A stretch of 64,000 bases of DNA from Rhodanobacter sp. AS-Z3 (GCF_029224025.1 NZ_CP119392.1:47501-111500); one strand, 5' to 3'; counted from the stretch's first letter, positions 46,149 to 56,550 are shown. The notes: generated from the letters alone by a model not told the origin. Translations and numbers: made by a program.

Positions 46149-48341
46149 ATGATGCGATCGTTATTTGTCGGCCCCCTCGCCGCTCGCCTGTTGATCTGGC
46201 TGGGCCTGCTGCTCGGCGCATGGCCCGCGCTGGCCCAGAACACGGCCGAACTGCTACCGGTGACCGAGGCTTACCAGCTCCGCACCGATGCCTCGACGCC
46301 GGGCGTGCTGAAGCTGCACTGGACGATTGCGCCGGACTATTACCTTTATCGCGGCCGGATGAAGTTCAAGGCGGGCGACGGCGTCACTCTGGGCGAGGCC
46401 CAATTGCCTGACGGCGAGAAGCATCACGACGAATACCTGGGTGACGTGGAGACCTACCACCACGGCGTCGACGCCAGCATTCCGTATACCGTCGCTGCCG
46501 GCACCAACCGACTGCAACTGAGCGTGCAATATCAGGGCTGCCACGAAGTCGATCCGAAGATCTGCTATCCACCGCATACCGAGAAGCTAGACCTGCCAGT
46601 GCCGGCAGCCGCTGGCGAGGTGCCGCCGAGTGCCGGCGGCACCAACACCGCGCTAGGTGTCGCACTGAGCAAGCTCGGCGCCAGCGCGACCGGCGCCAAC
46701 ACCGGCGCCGCCCTGCCCGAGGCGCAGGCGTTTCGTCTCGAAGCACTGATGCAGGGGCCACAAAAGCTGCTGCTGCGCTGGACGATGCCGAAGGGTTATT
46801 ACCTGTATCGCGACCAGACCTCGCTGAAACTACTCGATGCCGGCGGGGTTTCGCTGCAGCCAGATTGGCCCGCGGGCACGACGCATCACGACGAGCATTA
46901 CGGTCAGGTCACCGTGTATTTCGACCAGGTCGAACTACCCCTAACGCTGCAGGGCGATCTGGCCGGCCATCAGCAGATCGATCTGCAGGCGAGCTTTCAG
47001 GGTTGTCAGGACGGCGGACTGTGCTATCCGTTGATGACGCGCACGCTGCATCTCGATCTGGCCAGCAGCACACCAGCCGTCGCCGCGGTGGCTCCGGAGA
47101 TGCCGCCAGCCACAATCGCCGGCGGTCCACTGCAAGTCAGCCTGGCGCTCGCGCTGCTGCTCGCGCTCGGTGGCGGGCTGGTGTTGAACCTGATGCCGTG
47201 CGTACTCCCGGTGCTGTCCATCAAGGCGGTCAGCGTACTGGAAAGCGGCGAAAGCCATGCCGTCGCGCGCCGCCACGCATTGTTCTACACCGCTGGCGTG
47301 CTGTGCAGTTTCGCTGCGTTGGGCCTGGGCATTCTGGCTTTGCGCACGGCCGGTCATGCGATGGGCTGGGGTTCGCAACTGCAGCAGCCGCTGGTGGTCG
47401 GCGTGCTGGCCTGCCTGATGCTGGCGGTCGGCTTGTCGATGTCGGGCGTAGTGCAGTTCGGCGCCTCGCTGGGCAACACCGGTGCCAGCCTTGCCACCCG
47501 CTCCGGGCCGGCCGGCGACTTCTTCACCGGCGTGCTTGCCGTCGTCGTGGCCAGTCCTTGCACTGCGCCGTTCATGGGCAGCGCGCTGGCTTATGCGTTT
47601 GCCGCACCGGTGGTCTCCGCCTTGCTGGTGTTCCTCATGCTCGGCGTCGGCCTGGCGCTGCCATTCCTGCTGATCGGCTTCGTGCCGGCGCTGGCGCGTC
47701 TGCTGCCACGACCGGGCCGCTGGATGGAAACGCTGAAGCAGGTGCTGGCGTTCCCGATGTACCTCACCGCGGTATGGCTGGTGTGGGTATTGGCCAACCA
47801 GCGCGGCGCCGATGCGGTTGGCCTGGTGCTGGTGGCGATGGTGTTGTTGGCGATGACGTTGTGGTGGTTTGAACGCAGTCGCTCGCGCGGCGCGGTCAGC
47901 AAGTTTGCGGTGATCGTGCTGGCCATGGCCACGGTGGTGCCGATGGCGCTGCTTGCCCACGTGCGGCCAACGGCCAGTGTGGCTGCGAGCGTCGATGGGG
48001 TGGTCGCCTACAGCCCGGAAAAACTTGCCAGCCTGCGCGCCGCCGGCACGCCGGTGTTCGTCGACATGACCGCCGACTGGTGCGTCACCTGCAAAGCCAA
48101 CGAGCACACCGTGCTGAACACCGATGCCTTCCATGACCTGCTCCAGCGTACTGGCGCGGTTTACATGAAAGGCGACTGGACCGACGTCAACCCGACCATC
48201 AGCGCGTTCCTGCAGCAATACAACTCGCCCGGCGTGCCGTTGTACGTGGTCTTCCCGAAGAACGGCGGACCCGGCCGGCAGCTGTCCACCGTGCTGACTC
48301 GCTCGATGGTGGACCAAGCGATCACTGAAGCCGCACGCTGA
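46149..48341 (+). CDS. dsbD: Thiol:disulfide interchange protein DsbD with duplicated alpha domain
   Basis: Carries electrons from cytoplasmic thioredoxin to periplasmic thiol proteins. It has 730 residues. After the signal peptide come two tandem periplasmic DsbD-alpha domains, roughly residues 36-150 (Cys131/Cys139, C-X7-C) and 192-304 (Cys286/Cys292, C-X5-C as in E. coli). The membrane domain follows with NLMPCVLPVLS and VASPCTAPFMG (residues about 350-475), then a thioredoxin-like gamma domain with DWCVTCKANE near residue 648. E. coli has one alpha domain. The stop overlaps the next gene's start by one base (TGATG). Confidence 0.95.
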   Translation: MMRSLFVGPLAARLLIWLGLLLGAWPALAQNTAELLPVTEAYQLRTDASTPGVLKLHWTIAPDYYLYRGRMKFKAGDGVTLGEAQLPDGEKHHDEYLGDVETYHHGVDASIPYTVAAGTNRLQLSVQYQGCHEVDPKICYPPHTEKLDLPVPAAAGEVPPSAGGTNTALGVALSKLGASATGANTGAALPEAQAFRLEALMQGPQKLLLRWTMPKGYYLYRDQTSLKLLDAGGVSLQPDWPAGTTHHDEHYGQVTVYFDQVELPLTLQGDLAGHQQIDLQASFQGCQDGGLCYPLMTRTLHLDLASSTPAVAAVAPEMPPATIAGGPLQVSLALALLLALGGGLVLNLMPCVLPVLSIKAVSVLESGESHAVARRHALFYTAGVLCSFAALGLGILALRTAGHAMGWGSQLQQPLVVGVLACLMLAVGLSMSGVVQFGASLGNTGASLATRSGPAGDFFTGVLAVVVASPCTAPFMGSALAYAFAAPVVSALLVFLMLGVGLALPFLLIGFVPALARLLPRPGRWMETLKQVLAFPMYLTAVWLVWVLANQRGADAVGLVLVAMVLLAMTLWWFERSRSRGAVSKFAVIVLAMATVVPMALLAHVRPTASVAASVDGVVAYSPEKLASLRAAGTPVFVDMTADWCVTCKANEHTVLNTDAFHDLLQRTGAVYMKGDWTDVNPTISAFLQQYNSPGVPLYVVFPKNGGPGRQLSTVLTRSMVDQAITEAAR

Positions 48342-48883
48342 TGCTCAGTCGCAGCAACTGGACCATCCTCGGCTTGGCGGTGCTGGCCGCCGCCGTGGGC
48401 GGCTACGTGCAGCATCGGCTGCAGAACGTTACCGCCGCACCCGACGACAGCGTGATGGCCTCGAGCGTCATCGGCCAGCCGCTGCCGGCGCTGAGCCTGC
48501 CCGATCTGGACGGCAAGCTGCATCGCCTCAGCGACTATCGCGGGCACCGCGTACTGATCAATTTCTGGGCCAGCTGGTGTCTGCCCTGCCTGCAGGAGAT
48601 GCCGGCGCTGGTGAAAGTCCAGCAAAATTTCGGCGATCATGGTCCCATCGTGGTGGGAATTGCGATGGACGAGCCGGTTCACGTTCGTGCCTTTTTGGCC
48701 GTACATCCGGTTAATTACCCGATCTTGGTGGGCAAGCGTGACGCACCAAGTACCTCGCTTATCCTGGGGAATAGGCGGCAAAACCTTCCTTACAGCGTCC
48801 TTGTCGGCGACGATGGGCGCATCTTGGCTACACACGAAGGCGCCATGACGCTGGAACAGATGGCTTCGTGGCTATCGCCTTGA
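48341..48883 (+). CDS. TlpA-like thioredoxin, membrane-anchored
   Basis: A 180-residue periplasmic thioredoxin-fold protein tethered by one N-terminal helix ([17 protein letters not shown]). The active site is [15 protein letters not shown] near residue 80, with the cis-proline loop as LPYSVLV near 147. TlpA/ResA-type proteins reduce disulfides, often for cytochrome c maturation. It overlaps the dsbD stop by one base, so DsbD is its likely electron donor. Confidence 0.92.
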   Translation: MLSRSNWTILGLAVLAAAVGGYVQHRLQNVTAAPDDSVMASSVIGQPLPALSLPDLDGKLHRLSDYRGHRVLINFWASWCLPCLQEMPALVKVQQNFGDHGPIVVGIAMDEPVHVRAFLAVHPVNYPILVGKRDAPSTSLILGNRRQNLPYSVLVGDDGRILATHEGAMTLEQMASWLSP

Positions 48884-49043
48884 GCGGCAGCGCGAGGGAC
48901 GGCAGCCAGCATACGGCTACGCACGGAAACCCCATCACTTCTCCGTCAAACATCGTCGATCTGCAGCGAACTGGACAAGTTTACGGACTACGCGCAAACT
49001 TCGCCCGGTTCCGGAATCTCCGAACGCGACCTGGACAACGACG

Positions 49044-49496
49044 TTGGCGAAAATTCTGGTCCTGCATGGACCCAACCTCAATTTGCTGGGTGCGCGTGAG
49101 CCGGAAATCTACGGACACGAGACGCTGGCCGACATCAACCAGCAACTGGTCGAACGCGCGCAAGCTGCGGGCCACGCGCTGGACTGGTTTCAGTCCAACG
49201 CCGAGCACGAACTGATCGGCCGGGTGCACCAGGGTCGCGACGACGGCACAGCGATGATTCTGTGCAACGCCGGCGCCTTCACGCATACCAGCATCGCGCT
49301 GCGCGACGCGTTCGCGGCGGTGGCGATCCCGTTTATTGAGGTGCACCTGTCCAACGTATTTTCGCGCGAGCCATTCCGCCACCACTCCCATCTTTCCGAC
49401 ATCGCGCTCGGCGTGATTTGCGGTTTCGGCAGCAACAGTTACCGGCTGGCATTGGACGCCGCCATGCAACGACTCCAGGCCACGGGCCCAGGCTGA
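49044..49496 (+). CDS. aroQ: 3-dehydroquinate dehydratase, type II
   Basis: Third step of the shikimate pathway. It has 150 residues. [17 protein letters not shown] near residue 8 holds the catalytic Tyr and Arg region, [15 protein letters not shown] near 76 the substrate loop, and [17 protein letters not shown] near 98 the catalytic His/Arg. The start is a TTG at 49044; no ATG fits and no strong ribosome-binding site is seen. It lies 68 bp before accB, a common neighbour pair in gammaproteobacteria. Confidence 0.94.
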   Translation: MAKILVLHGPNLNLLGAREPEIYGHETLADINQQLVERAQAAGHALDWFQSNAEHELIGRVHQGRDDGTAMILCNAGAFTHTSIALRDAFAAVAIPFIEVHLSNVFSREPFRHHSHLSDIALGVICGFGSNSYRLALDAAMQRLQATGPG

Positions 49497-49564
49497 CCGC
49501 TGCCGACCAGACACTGTTCCTTTCCAGCTACTTCACGTGGCATGACTGACCAAAGGCTGATCCG

Positions 49565-50026
49565 ATGGATTTGCGCAAAATCAAGAAACTGATCGACTTG
49601 CTCGAGGAATCCAACCTCGCCGAACTGGAGATCAAGGAGGGCGAAGAAGTGGTTCGCCTGTCGCGCGTGCCGAAGAACACCGCACCTGTCGCCGCTGCAC
49701 CCATGATTGCCGCCGCACCCGTCGCGGCGGCTGCTCCGGCCGCCGTCGCACCGGTCGTGGCCGAGGCACCGTCCGCGCCAGCACTGCCGGCAGGTACCGT
49801 GATCAAGGCGCCGATGGTTGGCACTTTCTACGCTTCCGCCAGTCCGGGCACGCCGCCTTTCGTCAAGGTCGGTCAGCAGGTCAAGGCCGGCGAGACGCTC
49901 GGCGTGATCGAGGCGATGAAGATGTTCAACCAGATCGAGGCTGACGTCGCCGGCACCGTGCAGGCGATCCTGGTCGAGAACGGCCAGCCGGTGGAATTCG
50001 ACGAACCCATGTTCGTGATTGCCTGA
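49565..50026 (+). CDS. accB: Acetyl-CoA carboxylase biotin carboxyl carrier protein
   Basis: The swinging-arm subunit of acetyl-CoA carboxylase, first step of fatty acid synthesis. It has 153 residues. The N-terminal [20 protein letters not shown] is followed by an Ala/Pro-rich linker (residues about 38-75) and the biotinyl domain with EAMKM, whose lysine is residue 119. It is 10 bp upstream of accC, with which it forms an operon. Confidence 0.98.
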   Translation: MDLRKIKKLIDLLEESNLAELEIKEGEEVVRLSRVPKNTAPVAAAPMIAAAPVAAAAPAAVAPVVAEAPSAPALPAGTVIKAPMVGTFYASASPGTPPFVKVGQQVKAGETLGVIEAMKMFNQIEADVAGTVQAILVENGQPVEFDEPMFVIA

Positions 50027-50036
50027 GGCCGCCGGG

Positions 50037-51404
50037 ATGCTTGAGAAAGTCGTCATCGCCAATCGCGGCGAAATTGCGCTGCGGATCCTGCGCGCCTGCC
50101 ACAGTCTGGGGATCAAGACCGTGGCGGTGCACTCCACCGTCGACCGCAACCTCAAACACGTTGGCCTCGCCGACGAGTCGATCTGCATCGGCCCCGGGCC
50201 GTCGGTCGACAGCTATCTCAATATCCCGCGGATCATTGCCGCGGCCGAGATCACCGACGCCCAGGCCATCCACCCCGGCTACGGCTTCCTGTCCGAGCGC
50301 GCCGATTTCGCCGAGCAGGTCGAGCAGTCCGGCTTCATCTTCATCGGACCGACGGCCGACGTGATCCGCCTGATGGGCGACAAGGTCGAAGCAATCCGTG
50401 CGATGAAGGCCGCCGGCGTGCCGTGCGTGCCGGGCTCAGGCGGGCCGCTCGGCGAAGACGTCGATGCCAACATCAAGATCGCTCGCGAGATCGGCTATCC
50501 GGTGATCATCAAGGCCGCCGGCGGCGGCGGCGGTCGCGGCATGCGCGTAGTGCGCACCGAGGCGCATCTGGGCAACTCCATCGTGATGACCAAGCAGGAA
50601 GCCAAGGCGGCTTTCGGCAACGACGTCGTCTATATGGAGAAATTCCTGGAAAACCCCCGCCACGTGGAAGTCCAGGTGCTGGCCGACGGTCAGGGCAATG
50701 CGATCCATCTGGGAGAGCGCGACTGCTCGATGCAGCGTCGCCATCAGAAAGTGGTCGAGGAAGCCCCCGCCCCCGGCATCACGCCGGAACTGCGTGCCGA
50801 GATCGGCAAGGTCTGCGTGGATGCCTGCATCCGCATCGGCTATCGCGGCGCCGGCACCTTCGAATTCCTGTTCGAGAATGGCCGTTTTTACTTCATCGAA
50901 ATGAACACCCGCATCCAGGTCGAGCATCCGGTGACCGAGTTCATCACCGGTGTCGACCTGGTACGCGAGCAACTGCTGATCGCCGGCGGCGAGAAGCTGT
51001 CGATCAAGCAGGAAGACATCGTGATCCGCGGCCACTCAATCGAATGCCGCATCAACGCCGAAGACCCCGATACCTTCATGCCCAGCCCGGGTACGGTGAA
51101 GCGTTTCGAAGCCCCCGGCGGGCCCGGTGTGCGGGTTGATACGCACCTGTACGACGGCTACCGCATCCCGCCAAACTACGACTCGATGATCGGCAAGCTG
51201 ATCGTGCACGGCCCGGACCGCGCGACGGCCATCGCGCGCATGCGCCTTGCGCTGGCCGAGACCGTGATTGAAGGGGTGAAATGCAACATCCCGCTGCAGC
51301 AGCGGATCATGGCCGACGTCGGTTTCCAGCACGGTGGACAAAACATCCACTATCTGGAAAAGCGCATGGCCGAACAGAAAGAGAAGGCCGCCACCGGCGT
51401 CTGA
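50037..51404 (+). CDS. accC: Acetyl-CoA carboxylase, biotin carboxylase subunit
   Basis: ATP-dependent carboxylation of biotin on AccB. It has 455 residues. [20 protein letters not shown] opens the ATP-grasp enzyme, [16 protein letters not shown] is the glycine-rich lid near residue 160, and [16 protein letters not shown] near 288 carries the metal and bicarbonate residues. The ATG at 50037 is chosen over an upstream in-frame start that would overlap accB. A large palindromic element follows before prmA. Confidence 0.98.
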   Translation: MLEKVVIANRGEIALRILRACHSLGIKTVAVHSTVDRNLKHVGLADESICIGPGPSVDSYLNIPRIIAAAEITDAQAIHPGYGFLSERADFAEQVEQSGFIFIGPTADVIRLMGDKVEAIRAMKAAGVPCVPGSGGPLGEDVDANIKIAREIGYPVIIKAAGGGGGRGMRVVRTEAHLGNSIVMTKQEAKAAFGNDVVYMEKFLENPRHVEVQVLADGQGNAIHLGERDCSMQRRHQKVVEEAPAPGITPELRAEIGKVCVDACIRIGYRGAGTFEFLFENGRFYFIEMNTRIQVEHPVTEFITGVDLVREQLLIAGGEKLSIKQEDIVIRGHSIECRINAEDPDTFMPSPGTVKRFEAPGGPGVRVDTHLYDGYRIPPNYDSMIGKLIVHGPDRATAIARMRLALAETVIEGVKCNIPLQQRIMADVGFQHGGQNIHYLEKRMAEQKEKAATGV

Positions 51405-51410
51405 CCCACC

Positions 51411-51482
51411 GCAGTAGCGCGCTCTGTGCGCGATGCTCTTCAGTCACGTGACGAAAAGCATCGCGCACGGGTGCGCTCCTGC
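51411..51482. repeat. REP-like composite palindrome between accC and prmA
   Basis: A 72-bp element made of nested inverted repeats: GCAGTAGCGC pairs with GCGCTCCTGC (9/10), then GTGCGCGATGCT pairs perfectly with AGCATCGCGCAC, and the centre contains the 10-bp palindrome GTCACGTGAC. The plan, two inverted copies of a GCAGGAGCGCACCCGTGCG-like unit, resembles extragenic repetitive elements of Xanthomonadales and Pseudomonas. It could fold in the accC transcript. Its genomic copy number cannot be judged from one window. Confidence 0.7.
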
Positions 51483-51500
51483 CGCCATCGAATGACATCC

Positions 51501-52400
51501 ATGCCTTTTCTCGAACTCTCGCTGATCGTCCGTCTCGAACACCAACCCGGTGCGGAAGAAGCACTGGAGGATCTTGGTGCGCTGTCGATCACCTTGCGCG
51601 ACGCCGACGCCGAGACGCCTGACGAGCAGGCGATCTTCGAGCCGGGTGTGGGTGAGCTGCCATTGTGGCCGACGATCACGCTGAATGCGTTGTTCGAGGA
51701 GGGCGCCGACCGGCGTGGCTTGAGTGCCGCGCTGGGCGAACTGCTGCCATGGCTGGAACCGGATCAACTGAGCTTCACCGACGTCGCCGACCAGAACTGG
51801 GAACGTGCGTGGATGGACCAGTTTAAGCCGATGCCGTTCGGCCGCCGGCTGTGGATTTATCCGTGGAACATCGAACCACCCAGCGATGGAGACATCGTCG
51901 TGGTTCGGCTCGATCCCGGCCTCGCCTTCGGCAGCGGCACCCATCCCACCACCGCGCTGTGCCTGGAATGGCTCGACGGGCTGGAGCTCAGCGGCAAGAC
52001 GGTCACCGATTACGGTTGCGGCTCCGGCATCCTGGCGATCGCCGCACTCAAGCTTGGTGCGATCAGCGCCGTCGGCGTCGACAACGACCCGCAGGCACTC
52101 ACCGCCTCGGCCGACAATGCCGAGCGCAACGGCGTGGACAGCCAGCTCGCGGTGTTCCTGCCGCAGGATGTCGAGGCAGCAGCGGCCGATATCTTCATCG
52201 CCAACATTCTCGCTGGCCCGCTGAGTGAGCTGGCGCCGACCTTCGCTGCCGCCGCGAAGCCCGGTGCGCCGTTCGCGATTTCGGGCATTCTCGCGGGTCA
52301 GCAGGACGAGCTGCTGCAGCGTTACGCCGAGTGGTTCGAGGATTTGCGCGTGGACACCCGTGAGGATTGGGTGCGCATCAGTGGGCGTCGACGCCGCTGA
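51501..52400 (+). CDS. prmA: Ribosomal protein L11 methyltransferase
   Basis: A SAM-dependent enzyme that trimethylates ribosomal protein L11. It has 299 residues from the ATG at 51501, which matches the family's MP-x-L start; an ATG three codons upstream is possible. DQNWERAWMDQFKPMPFGRRLWI is the N-terminal substrate domain end, LDPGLAFGSGTHPTTALCL and VTDYGCGSGILAIAALKLG are the SAM-binding segments, and IFIANILAGPL is the catalytic NILA motif. Confidence 0.95.
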   Translation: MPFLELSLIVRLEHQPGAEEALEDLGALSITLRDADAETPDEQAIFEPGVGELPLWPTITLNALFEEGADRRGLSAALGELLPWLEPDQLSFTDVADQNWERAWMDQFKPMPFGRRLWIYPWNIEPPSDGDIVVVRLDPGLAFGSGTHPTTALCLEWLDGLELSGKTVTDYGCGSGILAIAALKLGAISAVGVDNDPQALTASADNAERNGVDSQLAVFLPQDVEAAAADIFIANILAGPLSELAPTFAAAAKPGAPFAISGILAGQQDELLQRYAEWFEDLRVDTREDWVRISGRRRR

Positions 52401-52473
52401 TCTGACGGCACGGCGAGCTTGAGGGCACGACCAGCCTGCTAAGCTTGGCCGATACCGATTCCAAGCGGCCCGC

Positions 52474-53319
52474 ATGTATACCCAATGCCCCGAATGCCTG
52501 TCCGTGTTTTCACTGGATGCGCAGACTATTGCCAAGGCGAACGGCCATGTCGCGTGCAGTCATTGCGCCGCCAGCTTTGACAGTCTCGCCACGCTTACCG
52601 AGCAACTACCGCCGGAGCCCTTCGTCGAGTTGCTGCTGAACGAACCGGCGCTCGAACCCCCACTGCTGGATCTGGTGGTCTATCGGCCAAAGCCTGAAGT
52701 TCCCGCCGTCGTCGAGTTGCCCGCGATCGCACCACCTGCGATGCCTTCAGAAGATTTCTCGCAACTGGTTTTTGCACCGCGCTTTGCACAAAAAACCAGG
52801 ACTCCGCCACCAGCCAAGTCAGCGCTGGGGCGGCAGCGGCGCTCAAGCAACGACAAGAGCTGGCCGTGGATGGTGGCCTGCGGCGTATTGACGCTGTTGC
52901 TTGCCGGCCAATTGGGCTGGGCCAAACGCGTCGACCTGATTCGCGATCCCCTCGTGGGCAGCTGGCTGCGCAGCACCTGCGCCACCCTCGGTTGCCGACT
53001 GCCACTGGTTGCCGCGCCTAAACGCCTGCGGCTGATAGCCAGCAACGTACAGGCCCACCCGAGCGTACCCAACGCCTTGATGATCAGCGCCAGCGTGAGC
53101 AACGATGCGGCGTTCGCGCAGCCTTATCCCGTGCTGACCATCACCTTGTCGAACGCGCAGGGTCAGCGCATCGCCATGCGCCGACTGCAGCCGGAGGAAT
53201 ACCTGGATGACACCGCGATCCTGCGGGCAGGCCTGCCGTCTGGCAGCAGCGCGGTGCTGCTGCTGGAAGTGGAAGATCCAGGCAAGAACGCTGTCGCGTT
53301 CGAGATCAGCTTCGAATGA
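52474..53319 (+). CDS. Zinc-ribbon DUF3426 membrane protein
   Basis: A 281-residue protein. The N-terminal MJ0042-type zinc ribbon has two CxxC pairs (CPEC at residue 5 and CSHC near 28). A Pro/Glu-rich linker follows, then one transmembrane helix (WMVACGVLTLLLAGQLGWA, about residues 130-148) and a C-terminal DUF3426 domain beginning VDLIRDPLVGSWLRSTCATLGC. The function is unknown. Its place between prmA and fis is conserved in related genomes as far as I recall. Confidence 0.88.
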   Translation: MYTQCPECLSVFSLDAQTIAKANGHVACSHCAASFDSLATLTEQLPPEPFVELLLNEPALEPPLLDLVVYRPKPEVPAVVELPAIAPPAMPSEDFSQLVFAPRFAQKTRTPPPAKSALGRQRRSSNDKSWPWMVACGVLTLLLAGQLGWAKRVDLIRDPLVGSWLRSTCATLGCRLPLVAAPKRLRLIASNVQAHPSVPNALMISASVSNDAAFAQPYPVLTITLSNAQGQRIAMRRLQPEEYLDDTAILRAGLPSGSSAVLLLEVEDPGKNAVAFEISFE

Positions 53320-53477
53320 CACCACCGGCGGTACTTAAAATTATTCGTCCGCACGGGTAGACTCGACCATTCGCGCTCGCATGCAGCAACCGCATGTCAG
53401 AGTCGCCACGCAACCAACGTCTCATCCATAACCATTCGCGACGGCCCAAGCAGCCGTCGCTTCGTACGCGAGGGGAA

Positions 53478-53801
53478 ATGTCCGTGAATGCCGTAAGACT
53501 GCCTGCTGATGAGTCCACCAAAATGGCCTCATCGCAGAACGCAGGCGCCCCTGTCTCCAGCCTGCATGGCCAGAGCGCGCTGAGTGAATGCGTCACCCGC
53601 ACGGTGCGCCGCTACCTGGCCGACATCGGCGACACCGAGTGTGCCGAAGGCCTGCACGCACTGGTGTTGCGCGAGGTGGAAACGCCGATGCTGCGCGAAG
53701 TCTTGGCATTCCATGACGGCAACCAGAGTCGGGCCGCAAGCGCGCTGGGCATCAATCGCGCCACCTTGCGCAAGAAGCTGGCCGCACACGGCCTGCTGTA
53801 A
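53478..53801 (+). CDS. fis: Fis family nucleoid-associated protein
   Basis: A 107-residue DNA-bending protein. The C-terminal 75 residues contain the dimerisation helices and the helix-turn-helix HDGNQSRAASALGINRATLRKKL, which is the Fis signature. The ATG at 53478 has GAGGGGA immediately upstream; shorter starts are possible because the first 30 residues are not conserved. It lies 73 bp upstream of purH. Confidence 0.92.
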   Translation: MSVNAVRLPADESTKMASSQNAGAPVSSLHGQSALSECVTRTVRRYLADIGDTECAEGLHALVLREVETPMLREVLAFHDGNQSRAASALGINRATLRKKLAAHGLL

Positions 53802-53838
53802 CTCGCACCGATAAAAAGCCGACCGGCGTTTGGCCGGC

Positions 53839-53844
53839 TATAAT
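53839..53844 (+). promoter_or_regulatory. Possible -10 box for purH
   Basis: A perfect TATAAT lies 30 bp before the purH start. The -35 region at 17 bp (AAGCCG) is poor, so this promoter is tentative. It is just after the GGCCGGC half of a small inverted repeat that follows fis. Confidence 0.4.
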
Positions 53845-53874
53845 GACCGGCTTTCCCCCAACGGAAACCCGCTC

Positions 53875-55485
53875 ATGCCTGCTCCCCAGCTCGTCCCGGT
53901 TCGTCGCGCCCTGCTCAGCGTTTCCGACAAGACCGGCCTGATCGACCTGGGCCGACGCCTCAGCGCCAGCGGCATCGAGCTGCTTTCGACTGGCGGCAGC
54001 GCCAAGGCACTGCGCGAAGCAGGCATTCCCGTCATCGACGTCAGCGACGTCACTGGTTTCCCGGAAATCATGGACGGTCGCGTCAAGACCCTGCACCCGA
54101 AAGTACACGGTGGCCTGCTGGGTCGTCGCGGCACCGACGATGCGGTGATGGCCGAACTGGGCATCGCACCAATCGATCTGCTGGTGCTCAATCTCTATCC
54201 GTTCGAAGCGACCGTGGCCAAGCCTGGCTGCACGCTGGAAGATGCAATTGAGAACATCGACATCGGTGGTCCGGCGATGCTGCGGTCGGCGGCAAAGAAC
54301 TGGAACGACGTCGGCGTACTCACCTCGCCCGAGCAGTATGAAAGCGCCTTGGCCGAGATCGAACAGCACGGTGGATTGAGTCGCGCCACCCGCTTCAAGC
54401 TGGCGGTAACAGCGTTCAACCGCGTAGCGAACTACGGTGGCGCAATCAGCGACTATCTGTCCGGACTGGAACTCAACGAGACGCAGGAAACCATCACCGG
54501 CCATGCCGCGTTCCCGGCGCAGGTCAATGGTCGCTTCACCAAGGTAATGGACCTGCGCTACGGGGAAAATCCGCATCAGCAGGCTGCGTTCTACAGCGAC
54601 CTTTATCCGCATGCGGGCACCTTCGCGACGTTCCGCCAGTTGCAGGGCAAGGAACTCTCGTTCAACAACATCGCCGACGCCGATGCGGCGTGGGAATGTG
54701 TGCGCAGCTTCGTCAAGCCAGCTTGCGTCATCGTCAAGCACGCGAACCCCTGCGGCGTAGCGGTGAGCCTGGACGGTATCGGCAAGGCCTATGATCTGGC
54801 CTTCCAGACCGATCCGACTTCAGCCTTCGGCGGCATCATTGCATTCAACCGCGAAGTCGATGTTGCTACCGCGAAAGCGATCGTCGAACGCCAGTTTGTC
54901 GAAGTGGTGCTGGCACCGGCCTATGCAGAAGACGCACTGAAAGCCTTCCACAAGAAGGGCAACGTGCGCGTGCTGGTGATTCCACTGCCTGCCGACGGCA
55001 ATCTGCTCGGCGCGCATCCGGGCGGCCATTCCAAGCGCGTGGGTTCCGGCCTGCTGATCCAGACTGCCGATACCGGCATGATCAGCGCGGCCGACCTGAA
55101 AGTCGTCACGCGCAAGGCGCCGACCGAAGCGCAGATCCACGACCTGATCTTCGCCTGGAAGGTGGCCAAGTTCGTCAAGTCCAACGCCATCGTCTACGCA
55201 CGCGACCGCCAGACCATCGGTATCGGGGCCGGCCAGATGAGCCGCGTGTACAGCGCGAAGATTGCCGGCATCAAGGCGGCCGACGAGAAGCTCGAAGTGC
55301 GTGGTTCGGTAATGGCCAGCGACGCATTCTTCCCGTTCCGCGACGGCATCGATGCCGCTGCCGCCGCTGGCATCAGCGCGGTGATCCAACCCGGCGGTTC
55401 GATGCGCGATGCCGAAGTGATTGCTGCCGCCGACGAACACGACATGGCGATGGTGTTCACCGGGATGCGCCACTTCCGGCATTGA
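53875..55485 (+). CDS. purH: Bifunctional AICAR transformylase/IMP cyclohydrolase
   Basis: The last two steps of IMP synthesis. It has 536 residues. The N-terminal cyclohydrolase domain has [27 protein letters not shown] and [20 protein letters not shown]. The C-terminal transformylase domain has [26 protein letters not shown] with the catalytic Lys-His pair, and [19 protein letters not shown]. The start is the ATG at 53875. It is downstream of fis. Confidence 0.98.
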   Translation: MPAPQLVPVRRALLSVSDKTGLIDLGRRLSASGIELLSTGGSAKALREAGIPVIDVSDVTGFPEIMDGRVKTLHPKVHGGLLGRRGTDDAVMAELGIAPIDLLVLNLYPFEATVAKPGCTLEDAIENIDIGGPAMLRSAAKNWNDVGVLTSPEQYESALAEIEQHGGLSRATRFKLAVTAFNRVANYGGAISDYLSGLELNETQETITGHAAFPAQVNGRFTKVMDLRYGENPHQQAAFYSDLYPHAGTFATFRQLQGKELSFNNIADADAAWECVRSFVKPACVIVKHANPCGVAVSLDGIGKAYDLAFQTDPTSAFGGIIAFNREVDVATAKAIVERQFVEVVLAPAYAEDALKAFHKKGNVRVLVIPLPADGNLLGAHPGGHSKRVGSGLLIQTADTGMISAADLKVVTRKAPTEAQIHDLIFAWKVAKFVKSNAIVYARDRQTIGIGAGQMSRVYSAKIAGIKAADEKLEVRGSVMASDAFFPFRDGIDAAAAAGISAVIQPGGSMRDAEVIAAADEHDMAMVFTGMRHFRH

Positions 55486-55521
55486 GTCCCGGCGCACAGC
55501 GGCGCAGCACGTGAGCGGGAC

Positions 55522-55953
55522 TTAGAAAATCGCGATCACGATTGCGCCGCTGACAATCAGCAACCCGCCGATCAACATGGACAGACTGGGCTTCTCGCCA
55601 AGAAACACCAGCCCCAGCACGATGACCAGCGCCACGCTGAGCTTGTCGATCGGCGCCACCTTGCTCACCGGGCCCAGTTGCAGGGCGCGGTAGTAGCACA
55701 GCCACGATAGCCCCGTGGCGATGCCGGAAAGGATCAGGAATACCCAGCTGTTCAGCGGCAAGCCGGTCGGCTTCGCCCACTCCTGGCGCAGGCTGAGAAT
55801 GCCGGCGGTAACGATCAGGATGACGATGGTGCGGATGAAGGTGGCAAGGTTGGAGTTGATGCCAGCCACGCCAAGTTTGCCGAACAGCGCCGTCAAGGCG
55901 GCAAACAACGCCGAGCCCAACGCAAACAGCAGCCAGCTTTCACGCAGTTGCAT
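55522..55953 (-). CDS. EamA-domain transporter, half-length
   Basis: A 143-residue membrane protein with a single EamA (DMT superfamily) repeat of about five helices, half the normal ten-helix size. Segments [59 protein letters not shown] and [18 protein letters not shown] are typical. Such short members probably work as dimers. The substrate is unknown. It converges on purH with 36 bp between. Confidence 0.88.
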   Translation of the reverse strand: MQLRESWLLFALGSALFAALTALFGKLGVAGINSNLATFIRTIVILIVTAGILSLRQEWAKPTGLPLNSWVFLILSGIATGLSWLCYYRALQLGPVSKVAPIDKLSVALVIVLGLVFLGEKPSLSMLIGGLLIVSGAIVIAIF

Positions 55954-56025
55954 CGCACGCCCTCACCGCAGAGATGACTCGCGTTACCGACACTTCAGGT
56001 GCCGGCAACGCGGTTTGGAGGCAAC

Positions 56026-56550
56026 TCAGTGGCCACCGTCTTTGGTTGACGAATCACTCGGCTCGGCCGGTGGGCGCGGCTTGCCCCACTCCAGCACCTT
56101 GTACATCACCGGACCCACCGGTTTCTGGCCGTGTTCGTCGACCAGCCGGCCCTGCGGATCGACCATGTAGGTCTGGGCGATGCCGCTTTTCGGGGTGACC
56201 ACTACCATGTAGACACGGCCATTGCGGGCGTATTCCTGAATGCTGTTGTCGCCTTGCTGGCGTACGCGCACCTCGGGCACCGACTCGTTACGTGCGTGCT
56301 GTGCACCACCATCATCATGCATCGCCGGCAGTGCCTGCGGCTTCAGATCAAGCGACTTGGCCGCTGTAGCTGGTGCAGGGACACTCTTCGCCCTGGTTGC
56401 CGGCGGGCTGGTCGCCTTCACGCCCGGATCATTGATGCCGGGAGGCGGCGGAACGTCCGTCGACGGCGCCGACTGTGCCAACACGTTCGATGCAAGCAGG
56501 CTCGACGCAAACAGGACGCTGGCGACAGCCAGCAACGCGGCGGTTTTCAT
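56026..56550 (-). CDS. DUF2782 exported protein
   Basis: A 174-residue protein with a signal peptide (MKTAALLAVASVLFASSLLA), a Pro/Ala/Ser-rich spacer of about 60 residues, and a C-terminal DUF2782 domain with VPEVRVRQQGDNSIQEYARN and VVVTPKSGIAQTYMVDPQG. The function is unknown. It is divergent from polA across 91 bp; DUF2782 next to polA is a recurring arrangement in gammaproteobacteria. Confidence 0.87.
   Translation of the reverse strand: MKTAALLAVASVLFASSLLASNVLAQSAPSTDVPPPPGINDPGVKATSPPATRAKSVPAPATAAKSLDLKPQALPAMHDDGGAQHARNESVPEVRVRQQGDNSIQEYARNGRVYMVVVTPKSGIAQTYMVDPQGRLVDEHGQKPVGPVMYKVLEWGKPRPPAEPSDSSTKDGGH

Noticed and set aside
46941..48317. A 458-codon open frame opposite dsbD
   Set aside because: It is composed of His/Gln/Arg-rich low-complexity sequence typical of antisense frames in GC-rich genes.
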